A stretch of DNA of 64,000 bases from an uncultured Muribaculaceae bacterium (GTDB lineage: Bacteria; Bacteroidota; Bacteroidia; Bacteroidales; Muribaculaceae), in contig CAJUKF010000006.1 of the NCBI GenBank assembly GCA_910587355.1, positions 1-64,000 on the forward strand. The letters run 5' to 3'. Position 1 is the stretch's first letter, and every line of letters begins with the position of its first letter. The notes under the pieces are model-generated. The model had not been told where the DNA came from. It did no database searches and saw only the letters and a program-made list of their open reading frames with translations. This document shows positions 37,798 to 46,532 of the stretch, piece by piece. The translations under genes were made by a program, and so were the position numbers.

Positions 37798-38358
37798 ATG
37801 TCAAGAATTGGTAAAGCCCCTATCGCGATTCCCGCAGGCGTAACAGTGACGGTTGATGAAAAGAACCACGTCGTGACCGTCAAAGGAAAATACGGTGAAT
37901 TAAGCCAGAAATATCATCCCGACCTCACCGTCACCGTCGCAGACAATCACATTCATGTAACCCGTCCGAGCGACGACATCGAGCACCGCTCCCAGCACGG
38001 CCTCTACCGTGCACTTTTCCACAACATGGTAGAAGGCGTTCACCAGCGCTACCGCAAAGAAATGGAGCTCGTCGGTGTAGGCTATCGTGCCAGCGCCGCC
38101 AACAACGTGCTCGAGCTCGCACTGGGCTACTCGCACGCCATATATCTCAAGCTTCCCCCCGAAGTGACCGTGGAAGCCAAGTCTGAGCGTAACAAAAACC
38201 CGCTTATCATCCTTGAGAGCGACGACAAGCAGCTCCTCGGCCAGGTATGCGCCAAAATACGCTCATTCCGCAAGCCCGAACCTTACAAGGGCAAAGGTAT
38301 CAAGTTCGTCGGCGAAATCATCCGCCGCAAGTCCGGCAAGAAGGCCGGTGCCAAATAA
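37798..38358 (+). CDS. rplF: 50S ribosomal protein uL6
   Basis: 186-residue protein near the sarcin-ricin loop with two similar alpha/beta domains. MSRIGKAPIAIPAGVTV starts it and the second domain ends KPEPYKGKGIKFVGEIIRRK, the family signature. Confidence 0.98.
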   Translation: MSRIGKAPIAIPAGVTVTVDEKNHVVTVKGKYGELSQKYHPDLTVTVADNHIHVTRPSDDIEHRSQHGLYRALFHNMVEGVHQRYRKEMELVGVGYRASAANNVLELALGYSHAIYLKLPPEVTVEAKSERNKNPLIILESDDKQLLGQVCAKIRSFRKPEPYKGKGIKFVGEIIRRKSGKKAGAK

Positions 38359-38374
38359 CAAATAAGAGCAAGTC

Positions 38375-38719
38375 ATGATTTCAAAGATAGCAAGACGCAA
38401 TAAAATCAAGACCCGCATCCGCGGCAAAATCTCCGGCACCGCCGAGCGTCCGCGTATGACAGTCTTCCGCAGCAACAAACAGATTTACGTGCAGATTATC
38501 GACGACCTCGCCGGCCGCACTCTCGTTGCTACAAGCTCAAAAGGCCTCGACATGAAGGCCACAAAATGCGAAATCGCAGCTGCCGTCGGCACTGCAATCG
38601 CAGCCAAAGCCCTCGAAGCTGGCATCACCGAAGTGGTGTTCGACCGCAACGGTTACCTCTTCCACGGCCGTGTTAAATCTCTCGCTGATGCTGCCCGCAG
38701 CGCCGGCCTCAAATTCTGA
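38375..38719 (+). CDS. rplR: 50S ribosomal protein uL18
   Basis: 114-residue 5S rRNA-binding protein of the central protuberance. The basic N-terminus ([18 protein letters not shown]) and the core with [18 protein letters not shown], plus the end [20 protein letters not shown], identify it. Confidence 0.97.
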   Translation: MISKIARRNKIKTRIRGKISGTAERPRMTVFRSNKQIYVQIIDDLAGRTLVATSSKGLDMKATKCEIAAAVGTAIAAKALEAGITEVVFDRNGYLFHGRVKSLADAARSAGLKF

Positions 38720-38725
38720 TAAACT

Positions 38726-39244
38726 ATGGCTAAAAGAAATAACAGAGTAAAATCGACGGGCGACCTCGACCTCAAGGATCGTCTGGTGGCCATCAACCGC
38801 GTTACCAAAGTAACCAAGGGTGGTCGTACGTTCACCTTCGCAGCCATTGTCGTTGTCGGTAACGAAGACGGCATCGTAGGCTGGGGTCTCGGCAAAGCCA
38901 ACGAAGTGCAGGCTGCTATCGCCAAGGGCGTAGAGGCTGCCAAGAAGAACCTCATCCGTGTACCTGTACACAAAGGCACAATTCCTCACGAGCAGGTTGC
39001 CAAGTTCGGCGGCTCTCGCATCATCCTCAAGCCCGCCAGCCACGGTACCGGTGTAAAAGCCGGTGGTGCTATGCGTGCAGTGCTTGAGAGCGTCGGCATC
39101 ACCGACGTGCTTGCAAAGTCGAAGGGCTCTTCCAACCCCCACAACCTCGTCAAGGCCACAATCGCCGCCCTCGACGAAATGCGCTCACCCGCCATCGTCG
39201 CTCAGAACCGCGGCGTGTCGGTTGAGAAAGTGTTCAAAGGCTAA
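38726..39244 (+). CDS. rpsE: 30S ribosomal protein uS5
   Basis: 172-residue fidelity protein of the 30S body, with the double-stranded RNA-binding-like N-domain ([20 protein letters not shown]) and the ribosomal uS5 C-domain ([19 protein letters not shown]). The residues where spectinomycin-resistance changes occur lie in the conserved N-domain loop VTKGGRTF, which looks wild type. Confidence 0.98.
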   Translation: MAKRNNRVKSTGDLDLKDRLVAINRVTKVTKGGRTFTFAAIVVVGNEDGIVGWGLGKANEVQAAIAKGVEAAKKNLIRVPVHKGTIPHEQVAKFGGSRIILKPASHGTGVKAGGAMRAVLESVGITDVLAKSKGSSNPHNLVKATIAALDEMRSPAIVAQNRGVSVEKVFKG

Positions 39245-39263
39245 TTTCAATAAAGCACTTACA

Positions 39264-39443
39264 ATGGCACAGATCAAAATCAAACAGATAAAGAGCCGCA
39301 TCAACTGTCCGGCCGTGCAGAAGCGCACCCTGGACGCCCTCGGCCTCAAGAAAATGAATCACACGGTGGTGAAAGAAGACACCCCCTCTGTGATGGGTAT
39401 GGTTAACAAAGTTCGTCACCTCGTAGAAGTGACCAACGCTTAA
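39264..39443 (+). CDS. rpmD: 50S ribosomal protein uL30
   Basis: 59-residue protein from ATG 39264 ([16 protein letters not shown]), a typical small bacterial uL30 with [15 protein letters not shown] in the middle. It is embedded in a longer open frame beginning at 39063, but only the last 59 codons are this protein. It fits the canonical uS5-uL30-uL15 order. Confidence 0.97.
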   Translation: MAQIKIKQIKSRINCPAVQKRTLDALGLKKMNHTVVKEDTPSVMGMVNKVRHLVEVTNA

Positions 39444-39457
39444 AAACTGACACTGAA

Positions 39458-39904
39458 ATGAACTTAAGCAATCTTAAACCCGCTCCCGGCTCTGTAAAAC
39501 GCAATACCCGTATCGGCCGTGGCCCAGGCTCCGGCAAGGGTGGCACATCGACCCGCGGTCACAAGGGTGCTAAATCGCGCTCGGGTTACAGCCGCAAGAT
39601 CGGCTTCGAAGGCGGTCAGATGCCTCTCCAGCGCCGTCTTCCCAAATTCGGCTTCAAGAATATCAACCGTGTAGAGTACAAGGCTATCAACCTTGACCTC
39701 ATCGCAGCCCTCGCTGAAGCCCAGCAGCTTCAGAAGGTAGGTCTTGACGAACTCCGCGCAGCAGGCTACCTGCGTCGCGGCCAGCTCGCCAAGGTTCTTG
39801 CCAACGGCACGGTATCGACTCCCCTCACCGTTGAAGCCAATGCATTCTCCGCAGCTGCCAAGGCAGCTATCGAGGCAGCCGGCGGAACTGCTCAAACCGT
39901 ATAA
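39458..39904 (+). CDS. rplO: 50S ribosomal protein uL15
   Basis: 148-residue late-assembly protein with the Gly/Arg-rich N-terminus that threads through 23S rRNA (RIGRGPGSGKGGTSTRGHKG, about 17-36) and a globular C-domain. Two nucleotides before secY, so synthesis of the translocon core is coupled to ribosome production. Confidence 0.98.
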   Translation: MNLSNLKPAPGSVKRNTRIGRGPGSGKGGTSTRGHKGAKSRSGYSRKIGFEGGQMPLQRRLPKFGFKNINRVEYKAINLDLIAALAEAQQLQKVGLDELRAAGYLRRGQLAKVLANGTVSTPLTVEANAFSAAAKAAIEAAGGTAQTV

Positions 39905-39906
39905 TC

Positions 39907-41256
39907 ATGAGATTTGTAGAAACCCTTAAAAATATCTGGACAATCCAGGAGCTCCGCCAGAGACTGCTCATAACCCTGCTGCTGGTATTCATCTACCGCC
40001 TCGGCTGTTATGTAGTGCTCCCCGGCATCTCGCCTTCTGACATCGACGCTCTTGCCAACTTCACGAACAAGAGCGGTCTGATGCAGCTTCTGGATATGTT
40101 CTCCGGAGGTGCTTTCTCGCAGGCATCTATCTTCGCACTGGGCATCATGCCTTATATCACGGCATCGATTGTCATACAGCTGTGCGGCATGATACTGCCT
40201 TCATTCCAGAAAATGCAGCGCGAGGGCGAGAGCGGACGTCAGAAACTCAATCAGTACACCCGCTATCTCACCGTGCTCATTCTTTTCCTTCAGGCTCCCG
40301 CTTACCTCATCAATCTTCAGGTGCAGGTAAACGGCGCCGCCAACGGAAGCACTCTCCAGCTCGGTTTCTGGACAGTAGTATATCTCACTATAATCCTTAC
40401 AGCAGGCGCGATGTTTATCATGTGGCTCGGTGAGCGTATCACCGACCGCGGCGTGGGCAACGGTATCTCGTTCATCATCCTCGTCGGTATCATCGCGCGT
40501 CTTCCGGGAGCCCTTTACTATGAATTCGTCAGCCGCCTCCCGGGTGCCTCCGGCAGTCAGGGCGGTCTGGTGATGTTCATCGTAGAGATTGTTCTCCTGT
40601 TCGCCGTCACAGTAGGCGCAGTGCTGCTCGTTCAGGGTACACGCAAAGTACCCGTGCAGTATGCCAAGCGCATCGTGGGCAACCGCCAGTACGGCGGCGC
40701 CCGCCAGTACATCCCCCTGAAGGTGAATGCCGCCGGTGTAATGCCTATCATCTTCGCGCAGGCCATCATGTTCATTCCCATGACACTTGCCGGCTTCCGC
40801 GGAGGCGAATCAGGTTTCCTCGGCGCTTTCACCGACATCAACAGCTTCTGGTACAACGCTATCTTCTTCCTGCTGATTGTAGCTTTCACATACTTCTATA
40901 CAGCCATTACGGTGCGTCCCACCCAGATGGCCGAAGACATGAAGCGCAACAACGGCTTCATCCCCGGTGTAAAACCGGGCAAGAAGACAGCCGAATATCT
41001 CGACGCCATAATGTCGCGTATCACTCTTCCCGGTTCGATTTTCCTCGGTATCGTGGCCATTCTTCCGGCTTTCGCCCGTTTCTTCGGCATCAGCCAGAAT
41101 TTCGCCCAGTTCTTCGGCGGCACATCGCTGCTGATTATGGTGGGCGTAGTGCTCGATACACTCCAGCAGATTGAATCGCACCTGATGATGCACCACTACG
41201 ACGGCCTGATGAAAGAAGGCAAAATCAAGGGCCGCACCACCGGCCAGGCTTATTGA
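39907..41256 (+). CDS. secY: Protein translocase subunit SecY
   Basis: Core channel of the Sec translocon in the cytoplasmic membrane, 449 residues with ten predicted transmembrane helices. The signature GxxPYITASIVIQL appears as GIMPYITASIVIQLCG (about 79-94) and the cytosolic loops contacting SecA and ribosome are intact (EGESGRQKLNQYTRYL). It passes all Sec-dependent cargo of this window, including the T9SS proteins, to the periplasm. Confidence 0.98.
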   Translation: MRFVETLKNIWTIQELRQRLLITLLLVFIYRLGCYVVLPGISPSDIDALANFTNKSGLMQLLDMFSGGAFSQASIFALGIMPYITASIVIQLCGMILPSFQKMQREGESGRQKLNQYTRYLTVLILFLQAPAYLINLQVQVNGAANGSTLQLGFWTVVYLTIILTAGAMFIMWLGERITDRGVGNGISFIILVGIIARLPGALYYEFVSRLPGASGSQGGLVMFIVEIVLLFAVTVGAVLLVQGTRKVPVQYAKRIVGNRQYGGARQYIPLKVNAAGVMPIIFAQAIMFIPMTLAGFRGGESGFLGAFTDINSFWYNAIFFLLIVAFTYFYTAITVRPTQMAEDMKRNNGFIPGVKPGKKTAEYLDAIMSRITLPGSIFLGIVAILPAFARFFGISQNFAQFFGGTSLLIMVGVVLDTLQQIESHLMMHHYDGLMKEGKIKGRTTGQAY

Positions 41257-41293
41257 ACAGCGCCATTCTGCAGAATTCATTAGACTTACTTAA

Positions 41294-42076
41294 ATGATTT
41301 ATCTCAAGACACCGGAAGAAATCGAACAGATGCGGGCCGCCGCCACCCTGGTCTCACAGACGCTGGCAGAGGTGGGCCGCTGGATTGAACCCGGAGTAAC
41401 CACACGCAAGCTTGACACCATTGCCCGGGAGTTTATTCTGGACAATGGGGGCAAGCCCGCATGTCTGGGTTACGAAGGATTTCCGGGTACGCTCTGCATA
41501 GAAGTAAACGAAACCGTCGTCCACGGTTTCCCGGGCGAGCGCGTGCTGCTCGACGGCGACATCGTGGGCATTGACACCGTGGTGGAGAAAGACGGCTTTA
41601 TGGGCGACAGCTGCTACACTTTCGCTGTGGGCACAATATCGCCCGAGAAGAAGGCCCTCTGCCGCACCACGCGCGAGGCGCTCTACGTCGGCATCGAGGC
41701 CGCAAAACCCGGCGCACGTATCGGAGACATCGCCAACGCGATTCAGACCTACTGCGAGAAGCGCAACTACTCGGTAGTGCGCGAAATGTGCGGCCACGGC
41801 ATCGGACGCCACATGCACGAAGACCCCGAGGTGCCCAACTACGGACGCCGCGGCATCGGACACCGTCTGCAGGACGGCATGTGCATCTGCATCGAGCCCA
41901 TGATTAACATGGGCAGCCGCAACATAGTGATTGACTCAAACGGCTGGGAGTGCCGCACGCGCGACCGCCGTCCGTCGGCACACTACGAGCACACGCTCGC
42001 CATAACAGGCGGCCGCACCGAGGTGCTCACGACATTCGACTACATTCATCAGGCTATCACAGATAAATTTATTTGA
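41294..42076 (+). CDS. map: Methionine aminopeptidase, type I
   Basis: Removes the initiator methionine from nascent proteins. Of 260 residues, the five metal ligands Asp94 (VGIDTVV), Asp105 (MGDSCYTF), His168 (CGHGIG), Glu201 (IEPM) and Glu232 (YEHTLA) and the substrate-positioning His77 (VVHGFPG) are all in place. No N-terminal zinc or SH3-binding extension. Position between secY and infA is the standard Bacteroidetes arrangement. Confidence 0.97.
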   Translation: MIYLKTPEEIEQMRAAATLVSQTLAEVGRWIEPGVTTRKLDTIAREFILDNGGKPACLGYEGFPGTLCIEVNETVVHGFPGERVLLDGDIVGIDTVVEKDGFMGDSCYTFAVGTISPEKKALCRTTREALYVGIEAAKPGARIGDIANAIQTYCEKRNYSVVREMCGHGIGRHMHEDPEVPNYGRRGIGHRLQDGMCICIEPMINMGSRNIVIDSNGWECRTRDRRPSAHYEHTLAITGGRTEVLTTFDYIHQAITDKFI

Positions 42077-42086
42077 AACAACCTAT

Positions 42087-42305
42087 ATGGCAAAACAATC
42101 AGCAATCGAACAGGACGGGACAATCGTCGAGGCGCTGAGCAACGCAATGTTCCGCGTCGAGCTCGAGAACGGGCATGAAATCACCGCGCACATATCCGGC
42201 AAGATGAGGATGCACTACATCAAAATCCTCCCCGGCGACAAGGTGCGCGTGGAGATGTCGCCCTACGACCTGTCCAAAGGACGCATTGCCTTCCGCTATA
42301 AATAA
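42087..42305 (+). CDS. infA: Translation initiation factor IF-1
   Basis: 72-residue OB-fold factor that occupies the A site during initiation. [20 protein letters not shown] and the end [15 protein letters not shown] match the family along its whole length. It lies 10 nt behind map and 17 nt before rpmJ. Confidence 0.97.
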   Translation: MAKQSAIEQDGTIVEALSNAMFRVELENGHEITAHISGKMRMHYIKILPGDKVRVEMSPYDLSKGRIAFRYK

Positions 42306-42322
42306 TCGAAACACTAAAAGAT

Positions 42323-42439
42323 ATGAAAGTAAGAGCTTCCGTCAAAAAACGCACTCCCGACAGCAAGATTGTCCGTCGCAAAGGACGTCTGTATGTCATC
42401 AACAAGAAAAACCCTAAGTTAAAACAACGTCAAGGATAA
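42323..42439 (+). CDS. rpmJ: 50S ribosomal protein bL36, zinc-free form
   Basis: A 38-residue gene too short for routine ORF lists. It starts [15 protein letters not shown], continues [14 protein letters not shown] and ends KQRQG. The frame of bL36 is clear, but the zinc ligands of the standard form are replaced (Cys11 by Thr, Cys14 by Ser, Cys27 by Asn), making it a zinc-independent version. Gene order infA-rpmJ-rpsM supports the call. A possible -7 box TATTTTTG (42446-42453) lies just behind it, without a -33 match. Confidence 0.93.
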   Translation: MKVRASVKKRTPDSKIVRRKGRLYVINKKNPKLKQRQG

Positions 42440-42480
42440 TTCTGTTATTTTTGAACCCAAAAACAAACTGACACAGAAAT

Positions 42481-42861
42481 ATGGCAGTACGCATCGTGGG
42501 AGTTGACCTCCCCCAAAACAAAAGAGGTGATATCGCCTTGACATATATCTTCGGCATCGGCCGGAGCGCCGCCAAATCGATTCTCGACAAAGCAGCAATC
42601 GACCCAAGCATCAAAGTAAAAGACTGGAGCGACGACCAGGCCGCCAAAGTGCGCGAGGTCATCGGCGCCGACTACAAGGTCGAAGGCGACCTTCGCAGCG
42701 AAATCCAGCTCAACATCAAGCGTCTGATGGACATCGGCTGCTACCGCGGCGTCCGTCACCGCAACGGCCTCCCCGTACGTGGTCAGAGCACAAAGAACAA
42801 CGCACGTACCCGCAAAGGCCGCAAGAAAACCGTTGCTAATAAGAAGAAAGCTACTAAATAA
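42481..42861 (+). CDS. rpsM: 30S ribosomal protein uS13
   Basis: 126-residue head protein contacting P-site tRNA and uL5. The helix-two-turn-helix start ([20 protein letters not shown]) and the basic tail after [20 protein letters not shown] are diagnostic. The 41-nt gap to rpmJ holds a weak promoter-like TATTTTTG. Confidence 0.98.
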   Translation: MAVRIVGVDLPQNKRGDIALTYIFGIGRSAAKSILDKAAIDPSIKVKDWSDDQAAKVREVIGADYKVEGDLRSEIQLNIKRLMDIGCYRGVRHRNGLPVRGQSTKNNARTRKGRKKTVANKKKATK

Positions 42862-42870
42862 TCAATCAAT

Positions 42871-43260
42871 ATGGCAAAAAAAACAGTCGCAGCAAAGAAG
42901 CGTAACGTCAAAGTCGGCGCAGAAGGCCAGCTTCACGTACACTCGTCTTTCAACAACATCATCGTTTGCCTTGCCAATAGCGAAGGACAAATCATCAGCT
43001 GGTCGTCGGCCGGCAAGATGGGCTTCCGTGGCTCCAAGAAGAACACTCCCTATGCCGCCCAGATGGCCGCTCAGGACTGTGCCAAGGTAGCCTACGACCT
43101 CGGCCTCCGCAAAGTGAAGGCATACCTCAAGGGCCCGGGTAACGGCCGTGAATCTGCTGTCCGCACAGTAGACGGCGCCGGCATCAAAGTCACCGAAATC
43201 ATCGACGTGACCCCGCTGCCCCACAACGGTTGCCGTCCTCCCAAGCGCAGAAGAGTATAA
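42871..43260 (+). CDS. rpsK: 30S ribosomal protein uS11
   Basis: 129-residue platform protein near the mRNA exit. [20 protein letters not shown] at the start, [20 protein letters not shown] mid-protein and [16 protein letters not shown] at the end are family-defining. An unusually long 283-nt spacer separates it from rpsD. Confidence 0.98.
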   Translation: MAKKTVAAKKRNVKVGAEGQLHVHSSFNNIIVCLANSEGQIISWSSAGKMGFRGSKKNTPYAAQMAAQDCAKVAYDLGLRKVKAYLKGPGNGRESAVRTVDGAGIKVTEIIDVTPLPHNGCRPPKRRRV

Positions 43261-43543
43261 AATCAGTAGCGAAGCCACGGGCCAGGGCAGTCCCACGCCC
43301 ACCGGCTTCAACTCTGCTTTCACTTTTAGTTCCTACAACATACAATACTCAACCACACGCGTCGCGCCGCTCTCGGCCCGGTAGCCCGGGCTTGACGGAA
43401 AGAATTAACGCCGCCGGAAACATCCGATGCAGCATACCAAAGGCGAATAGACCATATTCAATCACCTCTCTATGGTCGCGGCTGCGCCTACGGCATGCGC
43501 CGGCAGGCAAACAGGCGCCGACGTAAAAACTGATTTTGATACA
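43261..43543 (+). promoter_or_regulatory. Long structured rpsK-rpsD spacer, candidate uS4 autoregulatory leader
   Basis: This is the longest gap in the superoperon (283 nt, against typically 2-60). It contains a perfect CCCGG (43377-43381) / CCGGG (43386-43390) hairpin with loop TAGC, and a GC-rich region around 43476-43525 with repeated GGCGCC/GCGCC segments able to pair. No -7 box or T tract is seen, so it is probably transcribed leader. In Escherichia coli uS4 represses the alpha operon through a pseudoknot (known); the same for this spacer is inference. Confidence 0.45.
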
Positions 43544-44149
43544 ATGGCAAGATACACAGGTCCCAAGACCAAAATAGCCCGTAAATTCGGCGAACCCATC
43601 TTCGGCGAAGACAAAGTACTCGCCCGCCGCAATTTCCCCCCCGGCCAGCACGGTGCCAACAAGCGCCGTAAAACTTCTGAGTACGGCACACAGCTCCGCG
43701 AGAAGCAGAAAGCAAAATACACCTACGGTGTGCTCGAGCGTCAGTTCCGCAATCTCTTCGAGAAAGCGTCGAGTCTCAAGGGTATCACCGGTGAGATTCT
43801 CCTTCAGCTTCTTGAAGGCCGTCTCGACAACGTCGTATACCGTCTGGGCATCGCTCCTACGCGCGCCGCAGCCCGTCAGATTGTGCTCCACAAGCACATC
43901 ACCGTCAACGGCGACGTGGTGAACGTGCCCTCTTATGCAGTAAAGCCCGGTGATATCGTAGGTGTCCGCGAGCGCAGCAAATCGCTCGAAGTAATCGCCG
44001 ACGCCCTCGCTGGCTTCAACCACAGCAAGTATCCCTGGATTGAATGGGACGAAACCACAAAGAGCGGCAAGTACCTCCACGTACCCGCCCGCGAGGACAT
44101 CCCCGAGAACATCAAGGAGCAGCTGATTGTCGAGCTCTACTCTAAGTAA
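43544..44149 (+). CDS. rpsD: 30S ribosomal protein uS4
   Basis: 201-residue primary 16S rRNA binder and fidelity protein. I start at ATG 43544 ([20 protein letters not shown]); the frame extends to 43472, but the extra codons are in the spacer and do not match the family. The S4 RNA-binding domain (about 90-155; [20 protein letters not shown]) is intact. In many bacteria it is the translational repressor of the alpha operon. Confidence 0.97.
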   Translation: MARYTGPKTKIARKFGEPIFGEDKVLARRNFPPGQHGANKRRKTSEYGTQLREKQKAKYTYGVLERQFRNLFEKASSLKGITGEILLQLLEGRLDNVVYRLGIAPTRAAARQIVLHKHITVNGDVVNVPSYAVKPGDIVGVRERSKSLEVIADALAGFNHSKYPWIEWDETTKSGKYLHVPAREDIPENIKEQLIVELYSK

Positions 44150-44170
44150 TAATTTCAAACCCAAAGATCC

Positions 44171-45163
44171 ATGGCTATATTAGCATTCCAAAAACCTGAA
44201 GGGGTAGTAATGGTAGAAGCAGGCAACTTCTACGGCAAATTCGAGTTCAAGCCTTTGGAACCCGGCTATGGCATCACCGTCGGAAACGCTCTCCGCCGCG
44301 TACTCCTCTCGTCACTCGAGGGCTACGCCATATCGTCGATAAAAATCGACGGCGTTAAAAGCGAATTTGATGCTGTGCCCGGCGTTAAGGAAGATGTGAC
44401 CAACATCATCCTCAACCTCAAGCAAGTCGACCTCAAGCAGAAAGTCGAAGACCACGAATTCGAGCGTGTCACCATACCCGTATCAGGCAAAGAAGTGTTC
44501 ACAGCCGGCGACATCGCCGCAGCCCTCACGGGCTTCGAGGTCATGAACCCCGATTTGGTGATTTGTCATTTGGATCCCGACGCAAGTTTCACTATCGTAC
44601 TGACCATTAACAAGGGCCGCGGCTGGGTCCCCGCAGAGGAGAATGTCACTCCGCAGGATGACATCGAGACCATTGCGATTGACTCAATCTACACCCCGAT
44701 TAAAAACGTCAAATACACCGTCGAAAACTACCGCGTAGACCAGAAAACCGACTACGACAAACTTACCCTCGAGATAAGCACCAACGGCTCCATTCTCCCC
44801 AAAGATGCTGTCAAGGAAGCGGCTAAAATCCTTATTTACCACTTCATGCTTTTCTCCGACGAGAAAATCACCCTCGAGACTACCGAGCCCGACCCCGGAG
44901 AGGAATTCGACGAGGAAGTGCTCCATGTGCGTCAGCTTCTCAAAACGAAACTTGTCGACATGCAGCTCTCTGTCCGCGCCCTCAATTGCCTAAAGAGCGC
45001 CGAGGTGGAGACTCTCGCCGAACTGGTGGTGTTCAACAAAACCGATTTGCTCAAGTTCCGCAACTTCGGCAAAAAGTCCCTCGTCGAGCTTGAGGACCTC
45101 CTTACGAGCCTCAATCTCTCCTTCGGCATGGACATCTCTAAATACAAACTCGATAAAGAATAA
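44171..45163 (+). CDS. rpoA: RNA polymerase subunit alpha
   Basis: 330-residue scaffold subunit of RNA polymerase. N-terminal domain (about 1-230; [20 protein letters not shown] is the dimer-interface signature) and C-terminal domain (about 255-320; [19 protein letters not shown] and [15 protein letters not shown]) that binds UP elements and activators. Its place within the ribosomal cluster links polymerase supply to ribosome synthesis. Confidence 0.98.
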   Translation: MAILAFQKPEGVVMVEAGNFYGKFEFKPLEPGYGITVGNALRRVLLSSLEGYAISSIKIDGVKSEFDAVPGVKEDVTNIILNLKQVDLKQKVEDHEFERVTIPVSGKEVFTAGDIAAALTGFEVMNPDLVICHLDPDASFTIVLTINKGRGWVPAEENVTPQDDIETIAIDSIYTPIKNVKYTVENYRVDQKTDYDKLTLEISTNGSILPKDAVKEAAKILIYHFMLFSDEKITLETTEPDPGEEFDEEVLHVRQLLKTKLVDMQLSVRALNCLKSAEVETLAELVVFNKTDLLKFRNFGKKSLVELEDLLTSLNLSFGMDISKYKLDKE

Positions 45164-45169
45164 TCCACG

Positions 45170-45658
45170 ATGAGACACAATAAGAAATTCAATCACCTTG
45201 GCCGCAAGACCGCTCACCGTTCGTCGCTGCTGGCCAATATGACCATCTCGCTCATCTTCCACAAGCGTATCAACACCACGCTGGCAAAGGCTAAGGCTCT
45301 CCGCGTTTACGCCGAGCCCATTATCAACCGTGCCAAGGAAGATACAATGGCCAACCGCCGCCTCGTCTTCAGCTACCTCCAGAACAAAGAGGCCGTGAAG
45401 ATACTCTTCCAGGAAATTGCTGAGAAAATCGGCAAGCGTCCCGGCGGATACACCCGCATTCTCAAAACCGGCAACCGTCTCGGTGACAACGCCCAGACCT
45501 GCTTCATCGAGCTGGTAGACTACAACGAGGCCATGCTTAAGGATGCCGAAGCCGGCAAGTCGAAGACACGCCGCAGCCGCCGTAAAAAAGCAGCTCCCGC
45601 TGCTGAAGCTGCAGCTGAAACTCCCGCCGAGGCTCCAGAGACACCCGCCGCAGAATAA
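45170..45658 (+). CDS. rplQ: 50S ribosomal protein bL17 with Ala/Glu-rich tail
   Basis: 162-residue protein; the first ~125 residues are a standard bL17 ([20 protein letters not shown], later [20 protein letters not shown]). A low-complexity tail of about 25 residues rich in Ala, Pro and Glu follows, probably disordered. Last gene of the superoperon, 22 nt ahead of a strong terminator. Confidence 0.97.
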   Translation: MRHNKKFNHLGRKTAHRSSLLANMTISLIFHKRINTTLAKAKALRVYAEPIINRAKEDTMANRRLVFSYLQNKEAVKILFQEIAEKIGKRPGGYTRILKTGNRLGDNAQTCFIELVDYNEAMLKDAEAGKSKTRRSRRKKAAPAAEAAAETPAEAPETPAAE

Positions 45659-45680
45659 GCGGCCGGGGGATAAATACCTC

Positions 45681-45728
45681 ACAAAAGAGGCCATACCGTC
45701 ACTACGGCGGTGTGGCCTCTTTTGTGTT
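45681..45728 (+). terminator. Terminator of the ribosomal superoperon
   Basis: Long hairpin pairing ACAAAAGAGGCCA (from 45681) with TGGCCTCTTTTGT (to 45725), extended by ACCG/CGG(T) with a small bulge, followed by TTTTTG. It ends the cluster begun at 27038. Confidence 0.9.
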
Positions 45729-45764
45729 TTTGACACAAAAGCGCTGCGAATGCAGCGACACCTG

Positions 45765-45795
45765 TTGCACTGTTGCGAAATATCTGCTACATTTG
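45765..45795 (+). promoter_or_regulatory. Promoter of non-coding RNA copy A
   Basis: TTG (45765-45767) and -7 TACATTTG (45788-45795), 20 nt apart, about 40 nt behind the superoperon terminator. It predicts a transcript beginning near 45802. Confidence 0.6.
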
Positions 45796-45801
45796 TACCG
45801 C

Positions 45802-46108
45802 AAACCGCATTCATTGCGTCCTGCGCCGTGGGTGGTGGGTTTGCCTTCCGGAAGGACCGGATGAAAAAGAGAGCGTTTACTCGCACTCAGTTCTTGTCGA
45901 CAGAAACTTCGCAACTTTCAATGTTAAGGCAAGAGTGAGCAGCAGTAGATGCCCGGGTTTGTTGTATATCCGCGTGCAGGGACTTGATGTTCCGTGCCCC
46001 GGTATATGATAACGGCGTGGGCTCTGCGGTTGCTCGTTCTCCTTAACGGGCAATGCGAAGGCCCCTGTCGAAGAACGAGCGGCGTGTGCAGACTTCCACG
46101 CTTTTTTA
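45802..46108 (+). ncRNA. Structured non-coding RNA, copy A
   Basis: No protein is supported in this stretch; it behaves as an RNA gene of about 300 nt between its own promoter and terminator. The core GGGCAATGCGAAGGCCC (46048-46064) forms a hairpin GGGC/GCCC, enclosed by a perfect 9-bp helix 46032-46040 with 46072-46080, and by a closing helix 46015-46020 with 46096-46101 right before the T tract. A copy on the other strand (63258-63572) keeps the core while the flanking helices differ by paired changes. A 6S-like or Bacteroidales-1-type RNA is possible but unproven. Confidence 0.65.
46082..46107 (+). terminator. Terminator of ncRNA copy A
   Basis: GCGTG (46082-46086) can pair with CACGC (46097-46101), and the same 3' arm can instead pair with GCGTGG at 46015-46020; either stem abuts TTTTTT (46102-46107). 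Confidence 0.65.
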
Positions 46109-46158
46109 ATGTCCATACACCGCTCAGGGGAAGTCGGGCGGAATATAATCAGTGGCTC

Positions 46159-46386
46159 ATGAAACCCATCGGAGAGCTAATCAAAGAAGAAATACGGTCG
46201 CAGGAGCGTTCCATTACCTGGTTCGCACGCAAGCTGTGCATCGACCGCTCCAATGTCTACCGTCTATTCCAGAAAAACAGTGTCGACACCGATTTGCTCG
46301 CGCGCATATCGCTGGCTCTCGACAAGAATTTTTTCGACATTCTGGCACAGCGCTTTGAGGAAAGGCGTAATTCGCAACAGAACTGA
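46159..46386 (+). CDS. Small XRE-like helix-turn-helix protein
   Basis: 75-residue protein from ATG 46159 (MKPIGELIKEEIRSQ), consisting of almost nothing but a DNA-binding domain: WFARKLCIDRSNVYRLFQK (about 22-40) is the helix-turn-helix, followed by LLARISLALDKNFFDIL, the usual helices 4-5 of Cro/C1-like regulators. The frame reaches back to 45994, but that part is the ncRNA. It sits between the RNA gene and the surface lipoprotein gene and may regulate either (inference). No promoter match of its own is visible in the 50-nt gap, so read-through from the RNA promoter is possible. Confidence 0.8.
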   Translation: MKPIGELIKEEIRSQERSITWFARKLCIDRSNVYRLFQKNSVDTDLLARISLALDKNFFDILAQRFEERRNSQQN

Positions 46387-46432
46387 GGCAAAAGAGGAAC
46401 ACCAAACCACTTATCTTTCATGCTATTAGGCG

Positions 46433-46440
46433 TAACTTTG
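46433..46440 (+). promoter_or_regulatory. -7 box of the collagen-like lipoprotein gene
   Basis: TAACTTTG, a strong -7 match, about 92 nt before the start codon. The -33 position is poor (CTTTCA near 46415), which could mean that an activator is needed. Confidence 0.55.
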
Positions 46441-46453
46441 TGTGCTGTATTTT

Positions 46454-46480
46454 ATGACGGCGCGTGCCAATGCCCGTCAT
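46454..46480 (+). promoter_or_regulatory. Leader hairpin of the lipoprotein mRNA
   Basis: ATGACGG (46454-46460) pairs with CCGTCAT (46474-46480), near the 5' end of the predicted transcript; such 5' hairpins often stabilise abundant mRNAs. Confidence 0.45.
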
Positions 46481-46532
46481 CTGCCAATCATAGAGAATCC
46501 AACATTAATTAATTAAACCAAAAGAACTATTT

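Noticed and set aside
43472..43543. N-terminal extension of uS4
   Set aside because: The extra codons have no family match and are part of a structured spacer; ATG 43544 gives the standard protein.
43349..44164. 271-codon minus-strand open frame over rpsD and its spacer
   Set aside because: Antisense to uS4; no independent evidence.
44990..45886. 298-codon minus-strand open frame over rpoA/rplQ
   Set aside because: Antisense to two certain genes and crosses the terminator hairpin.
45802..46108. tmRNA or RNase P RNA
   Set aside because: The hallmark sequences (tRNA-like ends and tag frame for tmRNA; GAGGAAAGUCC-type core for RNase P) are absent, and two copies would be unusual for either.
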